64,000 nt of DNA from Ignavibacteriales bacterium (GTDB lineage: Bacteria; Bacteroidota; Ignavibacteria; Ignavibacteriales; Ignavibacteriaceae). This document shows, one piece after another, positions 7,985 through 16,657 of this stretch. How positions within the stretch are numbered: position 1 is the first letter of the stretch; every line of letters begins with the position of its first letter. Position numbers and translations under genes: made by a program. The notes below the pieces were generated by a model, which did not search any database, was not told where the DNA came from, and saw only the letters and a program-made list of their open reading frames with translations. The stretch covers positions 3,410,001 through 3,474,000 of the forward strand of contig CP065001.1 of NCBI GenBank assembly GCA_016700155.1. Reading direction: 5' to 3'.

Positions 7985-9304
7985 CTACTTAAGAAAAATA
8001 CTGCCTGATTTGATTTTTTGTGATGCGCTATGAAGAGCTTCTTTCACAGTCATCTCTTTTTTAATGGCAGCGTTTACATAAAAAGAAAGAATGTCCGAGA
8101 TATTTGTGTAATCTTCTATAAAGGGACGGTGCATTCCTTTTTGTAAAAGTGAATGATAAAATCTCAGATCCGGATGCTTTTGAACGTAATCAGAATCACT
8201 GTAAATAGAATTTAAAGTCGGAAGTACGCCGCCTTCTTCATACATTATCTTCTGAGCTTCATCACTGGTTAAATAATTAACAAACCTTGCCACTTCAGGA
8301 ATATTAAGCGAATACTGTGATATCATAAGGTTCCAGCCGCCGTAAACCGATCCCGGTTTGGAGCCCTTAAAATGGGGTGTCGGCGCCTTTCTTAAATGCT
8401 GAACAGCTTTCTCGTTAAGATTTAATGCTCGGTTCTCATCGCTGTAAAATCCAGGCCAGCCCCGTAAAAACACAGCGTCCTGTTCCATAAAATAATCGTA
8501 GCTGGGATATTCCTTAAACTCAGTAACTTGCTTTGGTGCAAGTTTGTATTTATAAACCATGTCAACTAATAGTTGAAGAGCTTTTTCAGCTTCGGGTGTT
8601 TCAAGATTCAGATATCCGTCTCTGATAAATGGTTTGCCTTGCTGGGACATCATCTCCGCAAAGATGCATATCAAACCTTCATAGTCATCTGCCTGGAATA
8701 TGAAAAATTTTTCGTCTTTATTTCTTAATCGTTCATGCAGATTAAAAAATTCCTCCCATGTAAAAGAGTTTTTTAATTTTGTGATAACCTCATTGTAATC
8801 CGGAAGTTGTTTAAGAATATCATCGCGATAAAACATAAGCGCAACATCTATGTAAAGCGGTATTGCAATCAGGGTATCGTTATACAGGCAAGACTCCATT
8901 GCATAACTGAGAATATTTCCGGTCTGTTCGGGAGTAAGATATTTTTCCAAGGGCACTCCCCATTTTGCAAACCGCGGAACCCATATCTGATCAACGGCAA
9001 AAATATCCACACGTTCACTTTTACTTCTTAAGTATCTTGCTAACAGTTCCTTTCTTTCGTTGGTACTGAATTTGTCAAACGACAAATTGATCGGGACTAC
9101 TTCAATTTTTCCTGCAAATTTTTTATTAAATGACTCAATTACTTTCAGGTGAGCGTTTGAAATGTTATCTGCAAAATAAATTTTTTTGAGCAGTGGAGCG
9201 GAACTACTTCCTGATGTAAACGGCGGTGAAATATAACTCACCATAATAAACGCAGTGATCAGAATGGCACTTATAACAACATAAAATATCTTTTCAAACT
9301 TCAA
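7985..9304 (-). CDS. Extracellular solute-binding protein, family 1, probable sensor subunit
   Basis: A 439-residue family 1 (maltose-binding type) binding protein. Residues 1-28 form a hydrophobic signal or anchor without a lipobox cysteine. Supporting motifs include VDIFAVDQIWVPRFAKWG, LIAIPLYIDVALMFYRDD, AVFLRGWPGFYS and GGWNLMISQYS, all typical of sugar-binding members. The start is TTG at 9302-9304 with AGAGA upstream. No ABC permease or ATPase is nearby; the gene is instead followed 6 bases on by a histidine kinase and then a sigma-54 regulator. I infer that it binds an oligosaccharide in the periplasm and signals through the kinase, though it could also serve a transporter encoded elsewhere. 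Confidence 0.88.
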   Translation of the reverse strand: MKFEKIFYVVISAILITAFIMVSYISPPFTSGSSSAPLLKKIYFADNISNAHLKVIESFNKKFAGKIEVVPINLSFDKFSTNERKELLARYLRSKSERVDIFAVDQIWVPRFAKWGVPLEKYLTPEQTGNILSYAMESCLYNDTLIAIPLYIDVALMFYRDDILKQLPDYNEVITKLKNSFTWEEFFNLHERLRNKDEKFFIFQADDYEGLICIFAEMMSQQGKPFIRDGYLNLETPEAEKALQLLVDMVYKYKLAPKQVTEFKEYPSYDYFMEQDAVFLRGWPGFYSDENRALNLNEKAVQHLRKAPTPHFKGSKPGSVYGGWNLMISQYSLNIPEVARFVNYLTSDEAQKIMYEEGGVLPTLNSIYSDSDYVQKHPDLRFYHSLLQKGMHRPFIEDYTNISDILSFYVNAAIKKEMTVKEALHSASQKIKSGSIFLK

Positions 9305-9459
9305 GCTTCTCTCACGCTAATATCTGTTTCCGGAATAATCATCATTAACTTGTGCAAAAATAGGCAATTAATTTTTGTGAATTAAATTCCCTCTGCATCT
9401 ACCACATTAAACAAATACCTTAGATACAATGCTTAGCTAAAACAAATCAGCATTATTGA

Positions 9460-9497
9460 TTATTAAATTGATAACCATTTGTTATCAAAATAATAAG
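9460..9497. promoter_or_regulatory. Palindromic activator site, copy 3 (MFS/glucan operon)
   Basis: TTATTAAATTGATAA, 7-base spacer, TTATCAAAATAATAAG. The arms are inverted repeats matching at 13 of 15 positions. This is the best of the three copies. It lies 94-131 bases upstream of the -24 element at 9591-9592 and about 155 bases upstream of the divergent binding-protein gene, so one site could serve both directions. Confidence 0.65.
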
Positions 9498-9589
9498 TAA
9501 CTAAAACATTCACAGTTCATTTTTATTTGTACTGATTGTAATCCAAAGTCAAAACAAAAAATTATTTAACCCGGGCATAATGTATATGA

Positions 9590-9605
9590 GGGCACAATAT
9601 TTGCC
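9590..9605 (+). promoter_or_regulatory. Candidate sigma-54 promoter of the glucan operon
   Basis: GGGCACAATATTTGCC matches TGGCAC-N5-TTGC except for the first base and has exact GG-N10-GC spacing. It is the strongest -24/-12 match in the window and points toward the MFS, kinase and glycosidase genes. Confidence 0.72.
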
Positions 9606-9737
9606 TAAGATGTCTGCTCGATGTTTAACGCCGAATTGAATTTGTAAAAATTTAAACATTGCTGAAGTTTTGTTCGCAAACGGCTTAATCATAATTTTGA
9701 AAAGTAAATAAAATCTAACTGCTTAAAGGAGATTCCG

Positions 9738-11231
9738 ATGGCTGTTCAAAGCGCTAACACTTCTGTAAAAGGAGCTTCTATAAATTCCGGCGCAAATTAT
9801 ACTCCCGCCCTGATTGTACTTACATCTTTATTTTTTATGTGGGGATTTATCACCTGTCTTAATGATATTCTTATTCCGCATCTTAAAGCTGTATTTGATC
9901 TGAACTACACTGAAGTAATGCTGATACAGTTCACATTTTTTACAGCGTATGCCATTGTTTCTCTTCCATCAGGCATGTTAGTAGAAAAGATAGGTTATAA
10001 AACAGGTATAATAATCGGGTTGCTTATTGCCGCCGTAGGAACAGCGCTGTTCTATCCCGCTGCAAGCAGCAGATCATACATGGTTTTTCTTCTTGCTTTA
10101 TTTGTATTGGCATCAGGAATAACATTACTCCAGGTTGCGGCAAATCCTTATGTAGCAATTCTCGGTAAACCCGAAACAGCTTCTGCAAGATTAAATCTTT
10201 CACAGGCATTTAATTCATTAGGAACAACAATAGCCCCGGTATTTGGCTCAATACTAATTCTTTCAGTCGCAGTTAAAGGTGCTGATGAACTTGCAAGGTT
10301 AAGCGCAACTGAACTTGAAGCATATAAACTAATGGAAGCAGGTTCAGTACAAACTCCATATCTGCTTCTAACAGGAATGTTGGTAGCCATTGCAATAATA
10401 TTCACATTATTCAAACTGCCGAAAATTGAAGCAGCGTCACAATCATCAAGCGGCGGTGAGGGTGTTAGTTACGACCATCACCATAAAAGCGCATGGGGAT
10501 ATAAACATCTTGTACTTGGCGCGGTTGCAATTTTTGTTTATGTCGGTGCTGAAGTTTCTATAGGTAGTTTCCTTGTAAACTACTTTAATGAATTATTGTC
10601 AATGCCTGAAGTAGAAGCAGGAAAATATGTAGCTCTGTATTGGGGCGGCGCAATGATAGGAAGATTTTTCGGAGCCATAACACTTTCAGAATTGAAGGAC
10701 ACAAGAAAGAAAAATATTTATACTGCACTTGTTTTCGTATTAGCACCTGTAATTGCAATCTATATAACTAAGGAATATCAAAACCTGTCCGCCATTTCAT
10801 TTGAAGGATTCAGCAAAACATTAACCTTCCTTCTTTTTGTTGTATTGAACTATATAGCATTTAACATTGGCAACAGAAAACCCGGAAGAACATTGGCAAT
10901 TCTTGCTATATGTGCTGCGGCACTTGTAATCGTATCGATGCTCACTTATGGCGCTGTTGCAATGTGGACAATTCTTGCAGTCGGTCTTTTCAATTCAATA
11001 ATGTTCCCGACAATTTTCACTCTTGCTATAGACGGACTTGGTAAACACACTGGTCAGGGTTCAGGAATTCTTTGTACAGCAATTGTCGGCGGAGCTTTAA
11101 TACCGGTTGCACAAGGCTTCTTTGCTGATAATATCGGCATTCATCATGCATTCTTCCTTCCTGTATTGTGCTATTTCTACATAGCATACTATGGAATGAA
11201 AGGACACATCCCCACTTTTTCCAAAGCATAG
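9738..11231 (+). CDS. MFS sugar permease, FHS (fucose/glucose-galactose) type
   Basis: A 497-residue, 12-helix major facilitator of the fucose:H+ symporter type. Family marks are FFMWGFITCLNDILIPHLK in helix 1, GYKTGIIIGL after helix 2, LQVAANPYVAILG in helix 4 and SARLNLSQAFNSLGTTIAP in helix 5. It should carry a monosaccharide, or a short glucoside, over the inner membrane. A strong AAAGGAGA ribosome site precedes the ATG. It is the first gene of the plus-strand cluster and is followed 7 bases later by a sugar kinase, which fits uptake then phosphorylation of glucose. A His-rich cytoplasmic stretch (YDHHHKS) separates the two halves. Substrate is inferred from context only. Confidence 0.92.
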   Translation: MAVQSANTSVKGASINSGANYTPALIVLTSLFFMWGFITCLNDILIPHLKAVFDLNYTEVMLIQFTFFTAYAIVSLPSGMLVEKIGYKTGIIIGLLIAAVGTALFYPAASSRSYMVFLLALFVLASGITLLQVAANPYVAILGKPETASARLNLSQAFNSLGTTIAPVFGSILILSVAVKGADELARLSATELEAYKLMEAGSVQTPYLLLTGMLVAIAIIFTLFKLPKIEAASQSSSGGEGVSYDHHHKSAWGYKHLVLGAVAIFVYVGAEVSIGSFLVNYFNELLSMPEVEAGKYVALYWGGAMIGRFFGAITLSELKDTRKKNIYTALVFVLAPVIAIYITKEYQNLSAISFEGFSKTLTFLLFVVLNYIAFNIGNRKPGRTLAILAICAAALVIVSMLTYGAVAMWTILAVGLFNSIMFPTIFTLAIDGLGKHTGQGSGILCTAIVGGALIPVAQGFFADNIGIHHAFFLPVLCYFYIAYYGMKGHIPTFSKA

Positions 11232-11238
11232 GATTTTT

Positions 11239-12219
11239 ATGAATAAAACTGAAGTAACATTGGGGATTGACATCGGCGGAACAAACACCGTCTTCGGTTA
11301 TGTTGACAGGCATGGCAACTGTGTATTTGAATCTTCAATACCAACAAACTCGCATGAAAGTGCTGATCATTTATTCTCAAGATTAAAAACTGCGATCGAT
11401 GAATCCTATGAACAGTTAAACAGAAAATATACTCTTATTGGAATTGGCATCGGCGCGCCAAACGCTAATTACTATAAAGGCACAGTAGAACTTCCTCCGA
11501 ACCTTAACTGGGGTTATGTGAATGTTGTTGAGATTATGAAAAAATATTATGACATTCCAACAGTCATTACCAATGATGCGAACGCTGCTGCAATCGGTGA
11601 AATGAAATTCGGTGCGGCAAAAGGTATGAAAGATTTTATAATGATAACACTCGGCACCGGTGTCGGCAGCGGTATAGTTGCAAACGGTGATTTGATTTAT
11701 GGTGCTGATGGTTTTGCCGGTGAGATAGGACATACAATCTACGACATCAACGGAAGGCAATGCGGATGCGGTCGTAAAGGATGTCTTGAAACTTATACAT
11801 CCGCAGGCGGAATTAAACGCACTGTGTTTGAACTGCTAGCAAATCTTAATGATGAGAGTGAACTGCGAAATGTTACCTTCAGTGATATGACTGCAAAAAT
11901 GATTTGTGAAGCCGCACGAAAAGGTGATAGGATCGCCCTAAAAGCGTTTGATGTAACCGGTAAGATACTCGGTATTAAACTGGCAGACGCAATTGCACAT
12001 ACAAGTCCCGAAGCAATAATTCTGTTCGGAGGGCTTGCTTCATCGGGAGAATTAATTTTTAACCCGACAAAAAAATATATGGAAGAAAATGTGCTTAACA
12101 TTTTCAAGAACAAAGTTAAACTTATTCCTTCAGCTTTAACTGAAGGAAACGCCGCTGTGCTCGGCGCCAGCGCATTAATATGGAATGAGCTTGATAAAGT
12201 TCAGATGCAATACAAATAG
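11239..12219 (+). CDS. ROK-family sugar kinase, probable glucokinase
   Basis: A 326-residue ROK kinase without an N-terminal DNA-binding domain, so an enzyme and not a repressor. It has the phosphate-binding GIDIGGTNT at the N-terminus, the sugar/catalytic motif ITNDANAAAIGE, the second nucleotide motif TLGTGVGSGIV, the GFAGEIGH motif with the metal-binding histidine, and the zinc cluster CGCGRKGCLE. These are all expected for an active glucokinase. It lies just after the sugar permease and ahead of the glycosidases, so it most likely phosphorylates glucose released from beta-glucan. N-acetylglucosamine or fructose specificity cannot be excluded. Confidence 0.9.
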   Translation: MNKTEVTLGIDIGGTNTVFGYVDRHGNCVFESSIPTNSHESADHLFSRLKTAIDESYEQLNRKYTLIGIGIGAPNANYYKGTVELPPNLNWGYVNVVEIMKKYYDIPTVITNDANAAAIGEMKFGAAKGMKDFIMITLGTGVGSGIVANGDLIYGADGFAGEIGHTIYDINGRQCGCGRKGCLETYTSAGGIKRTVFELLANLNDESELRNVTFSDMTAKMICEAARKGDRIALKAFDVTGKILGIKLADAIAHTSPEAIILFGGLASSGELIFNPTKKYMEENVLNIFKNKVKLIPSALTEGNAAVLGASALIWNELDKVQMQYK

Positions 12220-12231
12220 TTAGTGTTTTTT

Positions 12232-12335
12232 GAAGAGACTGAAAGAAAGATTTCCTGATAGAATATTTTAACCCTGCAAAAAAATATTCACCCGTACCCT
12301 TTCGTTAGTTAGTTATGGATTATTTCAGTCTCTTC
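12232..12335 (+). other. Nested hairpin between sugar kinase and GH3 genes
   Basis: GAAGAGACTGAAA (12232-12244) is a perfect 13-base partner for TTTCAGTCTCTTC (12323-12335). Inside the loop GAATATTTT (12261-12269) pairs perfectly with AAAATATTC (12281-12289). TTTTT follows the outer right arm, so the element can act as a long-loop terminator or attenuator inside the operon, or as an mRNA processing or stability structure. No known riboswitch class was recognised. Confidence 0.55.
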
Positions 12336-12366
12336 TTTTTCTTCAGACCAATTCAGGATTCAAATT

Positions 12367-14175
12367 ATGAATGTGTTTTTCAGGACAGCCTGCTACTTAG
12401 CCTTTCTTACAATTTCTATTTTCTTTTTAAGCTGCAACAAAGATGAAACCGACCCCGATAGTGAATTAAACGTTGACGAACGCGTAAATAAACTTCTTGC
12501 CGATATGACGCTTGAAGAAAAAATCGGACAGATGACACAAGTAGAAAGGAACGCGTTAGACAGGATCGAAGACATTCGTGATTTTAAAATCGGCTCTTTA
12601 CTGAGCGGCGGCGGATCAGCACCATCAAGTAATACCGCGCAGGGCTGGGCTGATATGTATGATACTTACCAGGCTTACGCGGTTACAACAAGATTAAAAA
12701 TACCATTGATCTATGGTATCGATGCCGTTCATGGTCACAACAATGTAAAGAACGCTGTGATCTTTCCTCACAACATTGGTCTCGGCTGCACACGAAATCC
12801 TGCATTGGTTGAACAAGCTGCAACAATAGTCGCAAGGGAAGTTGCAGCAACCGGAATTGACTGGACATTCTCACCATGTATTGCGGTTGCAAGAAATGAA
12901 CGATGGGGAAGAACTTATGAAAGTTTTGGTGAAACTCCTGAACTTGCAGTGATGATGGCAGAAGCAAAAATAAAAGGTTATCAGCAAGGTGATCTAAGTG
13001 CAAACACATCAGTACTTGCATGCGCCAAACATTTTCTTGGTGACGGCGGAACAGTTGACGGTGATGACCAGGGAAACACGGTTTGTGATGAACAGACTTT
13101 AAGACAGTTACATCTTCCGGGATACATTGCGGCTATACAGCAGGGTGTTGGTTCAATTATGATTTCATACAGCAGTTGGAACGGACAAAAACTTCACAGC
13201 CATAAATATCTTCTTACAGATGTTTTAAAAAATGAATTGGGTTTTAAAGGATTCCTGATCAGTGATTACGCTGCAATAGATCAGATCCCCGGCGACTTTG
13301 CAAGTGATATTGAAATCTCTATTAACGCCGGGCTTGATATGATAATGGTTCCTGACAGATACAAAGAATTCATCAGCATACTGCGTACTCTTGTCAATAA
13401 TGGGAAAGTACCAATGTCAAGAATTGACGATGCAGTAAGACGAATATTAAAAGTTAAAATGCAGATGGGGCTGTTCGAAAGACCATTAACTGACAGAAGC
13501 CTCACCGCTTCACTTGGTTCTGCCGCTCACCGTGAAGTTGCTAGAGAATGTGTGAGACAATCCTTAGTGCTTCTAAAAAATTCCAACAGTGTTTTACCAC
13601 TTTCAAAAAACCTTACACGTATTCACGTCGCAGGTAAAAATTCAAATGACATCGGAAATCAATGCGGCGGTTGGACAATTAGCTGGCAAGGCGGAAGCGG
13701 AGAAATCACTCATGGAACAACAATACTTGAGGCAATTCAAAATACAGTTTCAACATCAACACAGGTAACACATTCGATTGATGGAAGCGGTGCAGCCGGC
13801 GCTGATGTTGGCGTTGTCGTTATTGGTGAAACTCCTTACGCAGAATATAACGGTGACAGGGATGATTTAAGTTTATTATCAGAAGACATTCAGGCAATTA
13901 ACAGGATAAGAAATGCCGGTGTGCCTGTTGTTGTTATTCTTGTTTCAGGCAGACCAATGCTTATCGAACCAACCTTAAATAATGTTGACGCGTTTATCGC
14001 AGCATGGCTTCCGGGTACTGAAGGTCAGGGTGTAGCAGATGTACTTTTCGGTGATTACAATCCAACCGGAAAACTTTCTCATTCATGGCCAAGAAGTATG
14101 TCACAGATTCCTGTAAACAACGGAGATATAAATTATGATCCGTTATTTCCTTATGGATTTGGATTAAGCTATTGA
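12367..14175 (+). CDS. GH3 exo-beta-glucanase-like lipoprotein without FnIII domain
   Basis: A 602-residue GH3 enzyme of the ExoI type (exo-1,3/1,4-beta-glucanase or beta-glucosidase). The N-terminus is a lipoprotein signal (FFLSC, Cys 23), so it is anchored to a membrane. Domain 1 holds GIDAVHGHNNV, FPHNIGLGCTRNP and RNERWGRTYESFGETPE; the nucleophile is D300 (FLISDYAAID). Domain 2 ends at FPYGFGLSY, immediately before the stop, so the C-terminal FnIII-like domain of BglX enzymes is absent. Plant and bacterial ExoI-like enzymes also lack it, so this is likely natural and not a truncation. It likely removes glucose from the ends of beta-1,3 or mixed-link glucans cut by the nearby GH16. Confidence 0.93.
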   Translation: MNVFFRTACYLAFLTISIFFLSCNKDETDPDSELNVDERVNKLLADMTLEEKIGQMTQVERNALDRIEDIRDFKIGSLLSGGGSAPSSNTAQGWADMYDTYQAYAVTTRLKIPLIYGIDAVHGHNNVKNAVIFPHNIGLGCTRNPALVEQAATIVAREVAATGIDWTFSPCIAVARNERWGRTYESFGETPELAVMMAEAKIKGYQQGDLSANTSVLACAKHFLGDGGTVDGDDQGNTVCDEQTLRQLHLPGYIAAIQQGVGSIMISYSSWNGQKLHSHKYLLTDVLKNELGFKGFLISDYAAIDQIPGDFASDIEISINAGLDMIMVPDRYKEFISILRTLVNNGKVPMSRIDDAVRRILKVKMQMGLFERPLTDRSLTASLGSAAHREVARECVRQSLVLLKNSNSVLPLSKNLTRIHVAGKNSNDIGNQCGGWTISWQGGSGEITHGTTILEAIQNTVSTSTQVTHSIDGSGAAGADVGVVVIGETPYAEYNGDRDDLSLLSEDIQAINRIRNAGVPVVVILVSGRPMLIEPTLNNVDAFIAAWLPGTEGQGVADVLFGDYNPTGKLSHSWPRSMSQIPVNNGDINYDPLFPYGFGLSY

Positions 14176-14252
14176 AAAATTTTTTACAACAAACGGATGC
14201 AGGATATGAAGATTTATCCTGTGTTGATATTCTAACTCTTGCAGAGGAAAAA

Positions 14253-16523
14253 ATGAAAGCAGCTTTCTTTAAAACGATTTATCCTATACTACTATTCGCC
14301 GCTATGTTTTTACTTCTCGGTTTTGTTGTTAATGAAACCGGTGATAAAAAAAATGTTTCAAACCTAAACTCCGTTATTGAAAGTAAAATTGATTCAGTGT
14401 TAAGCCTAATGACACTTGAAGAAAAAGTCGGACAATTGAACCAGCTTTCATTTGGTATTGGATGGGGACCAACTGTTCAAAGCGTAGTTCCGGATGAATA
14501 CAAAGTAATGATAAAGGAATCAAAGATCGGTTCTTTTCTTAATGCTGTCGGTGCTGATTTTACAAGAGATCTCCAACGGATTGCTGTCGAAGAAACAAGA
14601 ATGAAAATTCCATTGTTGTTTGGATATGATGTAATACACGGATTCAAAACTACATTTCCTGTTCCGCTTGCAGAAGTAAGCAGCTGGGATCCTGAAGTTG
14701 TAAGAATGTCTGCAATGTACCAGGCACTTGAAGCTTCATCAGTCGGTATTCATTGGACGTTCGCACCAATGGTTGATATAGCCCGCGATCCGCGCTGGGG
14801 AAGAATTGTTGAAGGCGCCGGTGAAGATACTTATCTCGGAACAATCATGTCTGTCGCGCGTGTTAAAGGTTTGCAGGGTGATCTTACATCGAACAAAAAT
14901 ATTGTTGCTTGTGCAAAACACTTTGTTGGCTATGGTGATGCTGAAGGTGGTCGCGACTATAATACTGTCGATATGTCCGAAAGAACATTACGCGAAGTTT
15001 ACTTCCCTCCTTTCAAAGCTGCTGTTGATGCGGGCGCTGAAACATTTATGTGTTCGTTCAATGAAATTGCGGGTGTTCCGCTTTCTGCAAATAAATATAT
15101 ACTAACCGATATACTCAGGAACGAATGGGGCTTTAATGGTTTTGTGGTCAGCGATTGGAATTCTATCGGCGAAATGATAAATCATGGAAATGCCGCAGAC
15201 CTTAAACATGCCGGTCAGTTATCAATCAATGCCGGTGTTGATATGGATATGGAATCAAGGTCATACATAAACAATATGGTTGATCTTGTAAAATCCGGAC
15301 AAGTTTCTGAAGCAATTGTAAATGAATCTGTACGAAGAATATTAAGAATAAAATTTAAACTTGGTTTGTTTGATGATCCTTACCGTTACTGCAGCAAATC
15401 ATTCGAAGAGAAAACTGTAATGAATGAAGAGATGCAGAATGCAGCTCTTGAAGTTTCCCAAAAATCTATCGTGCTTTTGAAAAACGAGCAAGATCTTCTT
15501 CCATTAAAAAAAGATTTAAAGACTATAGCTGTTATCGGTCCGCTTGCAGAAAGTAAGTCTGATCCGCTTGGCTCTTGGTATCAGCAGGGAGATTCAAATG
15601 ATGTTGTTACAGTTGTTGAAGGATTAAGAACAGAACTTTCAAACAACACAAAAATTTTATATTCAACCGGATGTACAATTGACGGAACATCTAAAGAAGG
15701 ATTTAAAGACGCGGTTGAAAAAGCAAGTCAATCCGATGTTGTAATACTTGTGTTGGGTGAAAAAGGATCTATGAGCGGTGAGGCAAGAAGCAGATCATCA
15801 ATTGAACTACCCGGTGTACAGAATGAACTGGCAGAAGAAATTTTTAAAACAGGCAAACCGGTTGTTGTTGTTTTGATGAATGGAAGGCCGCTTTCAATTA
15901 ATAATATTTCTAAAAAAGCCGACGCGATTGTTGAAGCATGGTTCCTTGGCATTAAGTCAGGTGATGCAATTGCTGATGTACTGTTCGGTAATTACAATCC
16001 TTCTGGAAAACTTCCTGTTACTTTTCCGAGATCAGTCGGACAAATTCCGATTTACTATAATCACAAAAACACAGGAAGACCTGGTGATCTGAACAATAAC
16101 TACAGTTCAAAATATGTTGATCTTGAAATGACTCCACTCTACCCGTTCGGTTACGGATTGAGTTACACAACTTTTTCTTACAGTGATATAAAATTAAGTT
16201 CACAAAAAATTAATAAGAATCAAAAACTCACTATATCCGTTGATGTTACCAATAACGGGAAAACGGATGGCGAAGAAGTTGTCCAGCTTTATCTGCGTGA
16301 TGTTGTTGCTTCAGTAACAAGACCGGTTAAAGAATTAAAGGGATTCAAAAAAATATTCCTGAAAAAAGGCGAAACACAAACTGTAACATTTAAAATTTCA
16401 AATGAAGAACTGAAATTCTGGAACATTGACATGCAGTTTGTAAGCGAACCTGGAAAGTTTGATGTTTTTGTCGGAACAAATTCTGTCGATGTAAAGACAA
16501 CATCATTTGAACTGATTTATTAA
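14253..16523 (+). CDS. bglX: Secreted GH3 beta-glucosidase, BglX type
   Basis: A three-domain GH3 beta-glucosidase. I start it at ATG 14253, preceded by GAGGAAAAA and followed by a good signal peptide (MKAAFFKTIYPILLFAAMFLLLGFVV); an in-frame TTG at 14172 overlaps the previous gene and would put 27 polar residues before the signal peptide. Motifs: LFGYDVIHGFKTTFPVPLA, ARDPRWGRIVEGAGEDTYLG, KHFVGYGDAEGGRDYNT, and nucleophile D301 in FVVSDWNSIGE. Domain 2 and a C-terminal FnIII-like domain (about residues 650-755) complete it. It should hydrolyse cello- and laminari-oligosaccharides in the periplasm. It differs strongly from the GH3 just upstream, so the pair is not a recent tandem duplication. 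Confidence 0.94.
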   Translation: MKAAFFKTIYPILLFAAMFLLLGFVVNETGDKKNVSNLNSVIESKIDSVLSLMTLEEKVGQLNQLSFGIGWGPTVQSVVPDEYKVMIKESKIGSFLNAVGADFTRDLQRIAVEETRMKIPLLFGYDVIHGFKTTFPVPLAEVSSWDPEVVRMSAMYQALEASSVGIHWTFAPMVDIARDPRWGRIVEGAGEDTYLGTIMSVARVKGLQGDLTSNKNIVACAKHFVGYGDAEGGRDYNTVDMSERTLREVYFPPFKAAVDAGAETFMCSFNEIAGVPLSANKYILTDILRNEWGFNGFVVSDWNSIGEMINHGNAADLKHAGQLSINAGVDMDMESRSYINNMVDLVKSGQVSEAIVNESVRRILRIKFKLGLFDDPYRYCSKSFEEKTVMNEEMQNAALEVSQKSIVLLKNEQDLLPLKKDLKTIAVIGPLAESKSDPLGSWYQQGDSNDVVTVVEGLRTELSNNTKILYSTGCTIDGTSKEGFKDAVEKASQSDVVILVLGEKGSMSGEARSRSSIELPGVQNELAEEIFKTGKPVVVVLMNGRPLSINNISKKADAIVEAWFLGIKSGDAIADVLFGNYNPSGKLPVTFPRSVGQIPIYYNHKNTGRPGDLNNNYSSKYVDLEMTPLYPFGYGLSYTTFSYSDIKLSSQKINKNQKLTISVDVTNNGKTDGEEVVQLYLRDVVASVTRPVKELKGFKKIFLKKGETQTVTFKISNEELKFWNIDMQFVSEPGKFDVFVGTNSVDVKTTSFELIY

Positions 16524-16657
16524 AACATGTAATAGAATGCTAAAATCTTGGTTGTTCTGAATTTGCTTAAGATGTAAAATTAAATTCAGGATATCTTAAT
16601 AATGAGATGAACAGTTGCAGAGAATAAGTTTTATAAATGCTAATAACGGAGACATAA

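Larger units (their letters stand above)
9305..9737. other. Divergent control region between sensory operon and glucan operon
   Basis: This 433-base spacer holds the palindromic activator site (9460-9497) and a rightward sigma-54 promoter (9590-9605). From the expected start near 9616 the MFS leader would be about 120 bases and contains a weak hairpin (ATGTTTAA 9621-9628 with TTAAACAT 9652-9659) and a strong AAAGGAGA ribosome site. No GG-N10-GC element was found facing left, so the binding-protein operon is probably read by a different sigma factor. Confidence 0.6.

Noticed and set aside
12367..16523. Two adjacent GH3 genes as one frameshifted gene or recent duplicate
   Set aside because: Each has its own signal peptide, complete catalytic domains and own nucleophile, and they belong to different GH3 subtypes.
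16557..16589. CTGAATTT / AAATTCAG hairpin before the GH16 gene
   Set aside because: The 8-bp AT-rich stem with a 17-base loop and no U-run is within chance expectation; not listed as a terminator.
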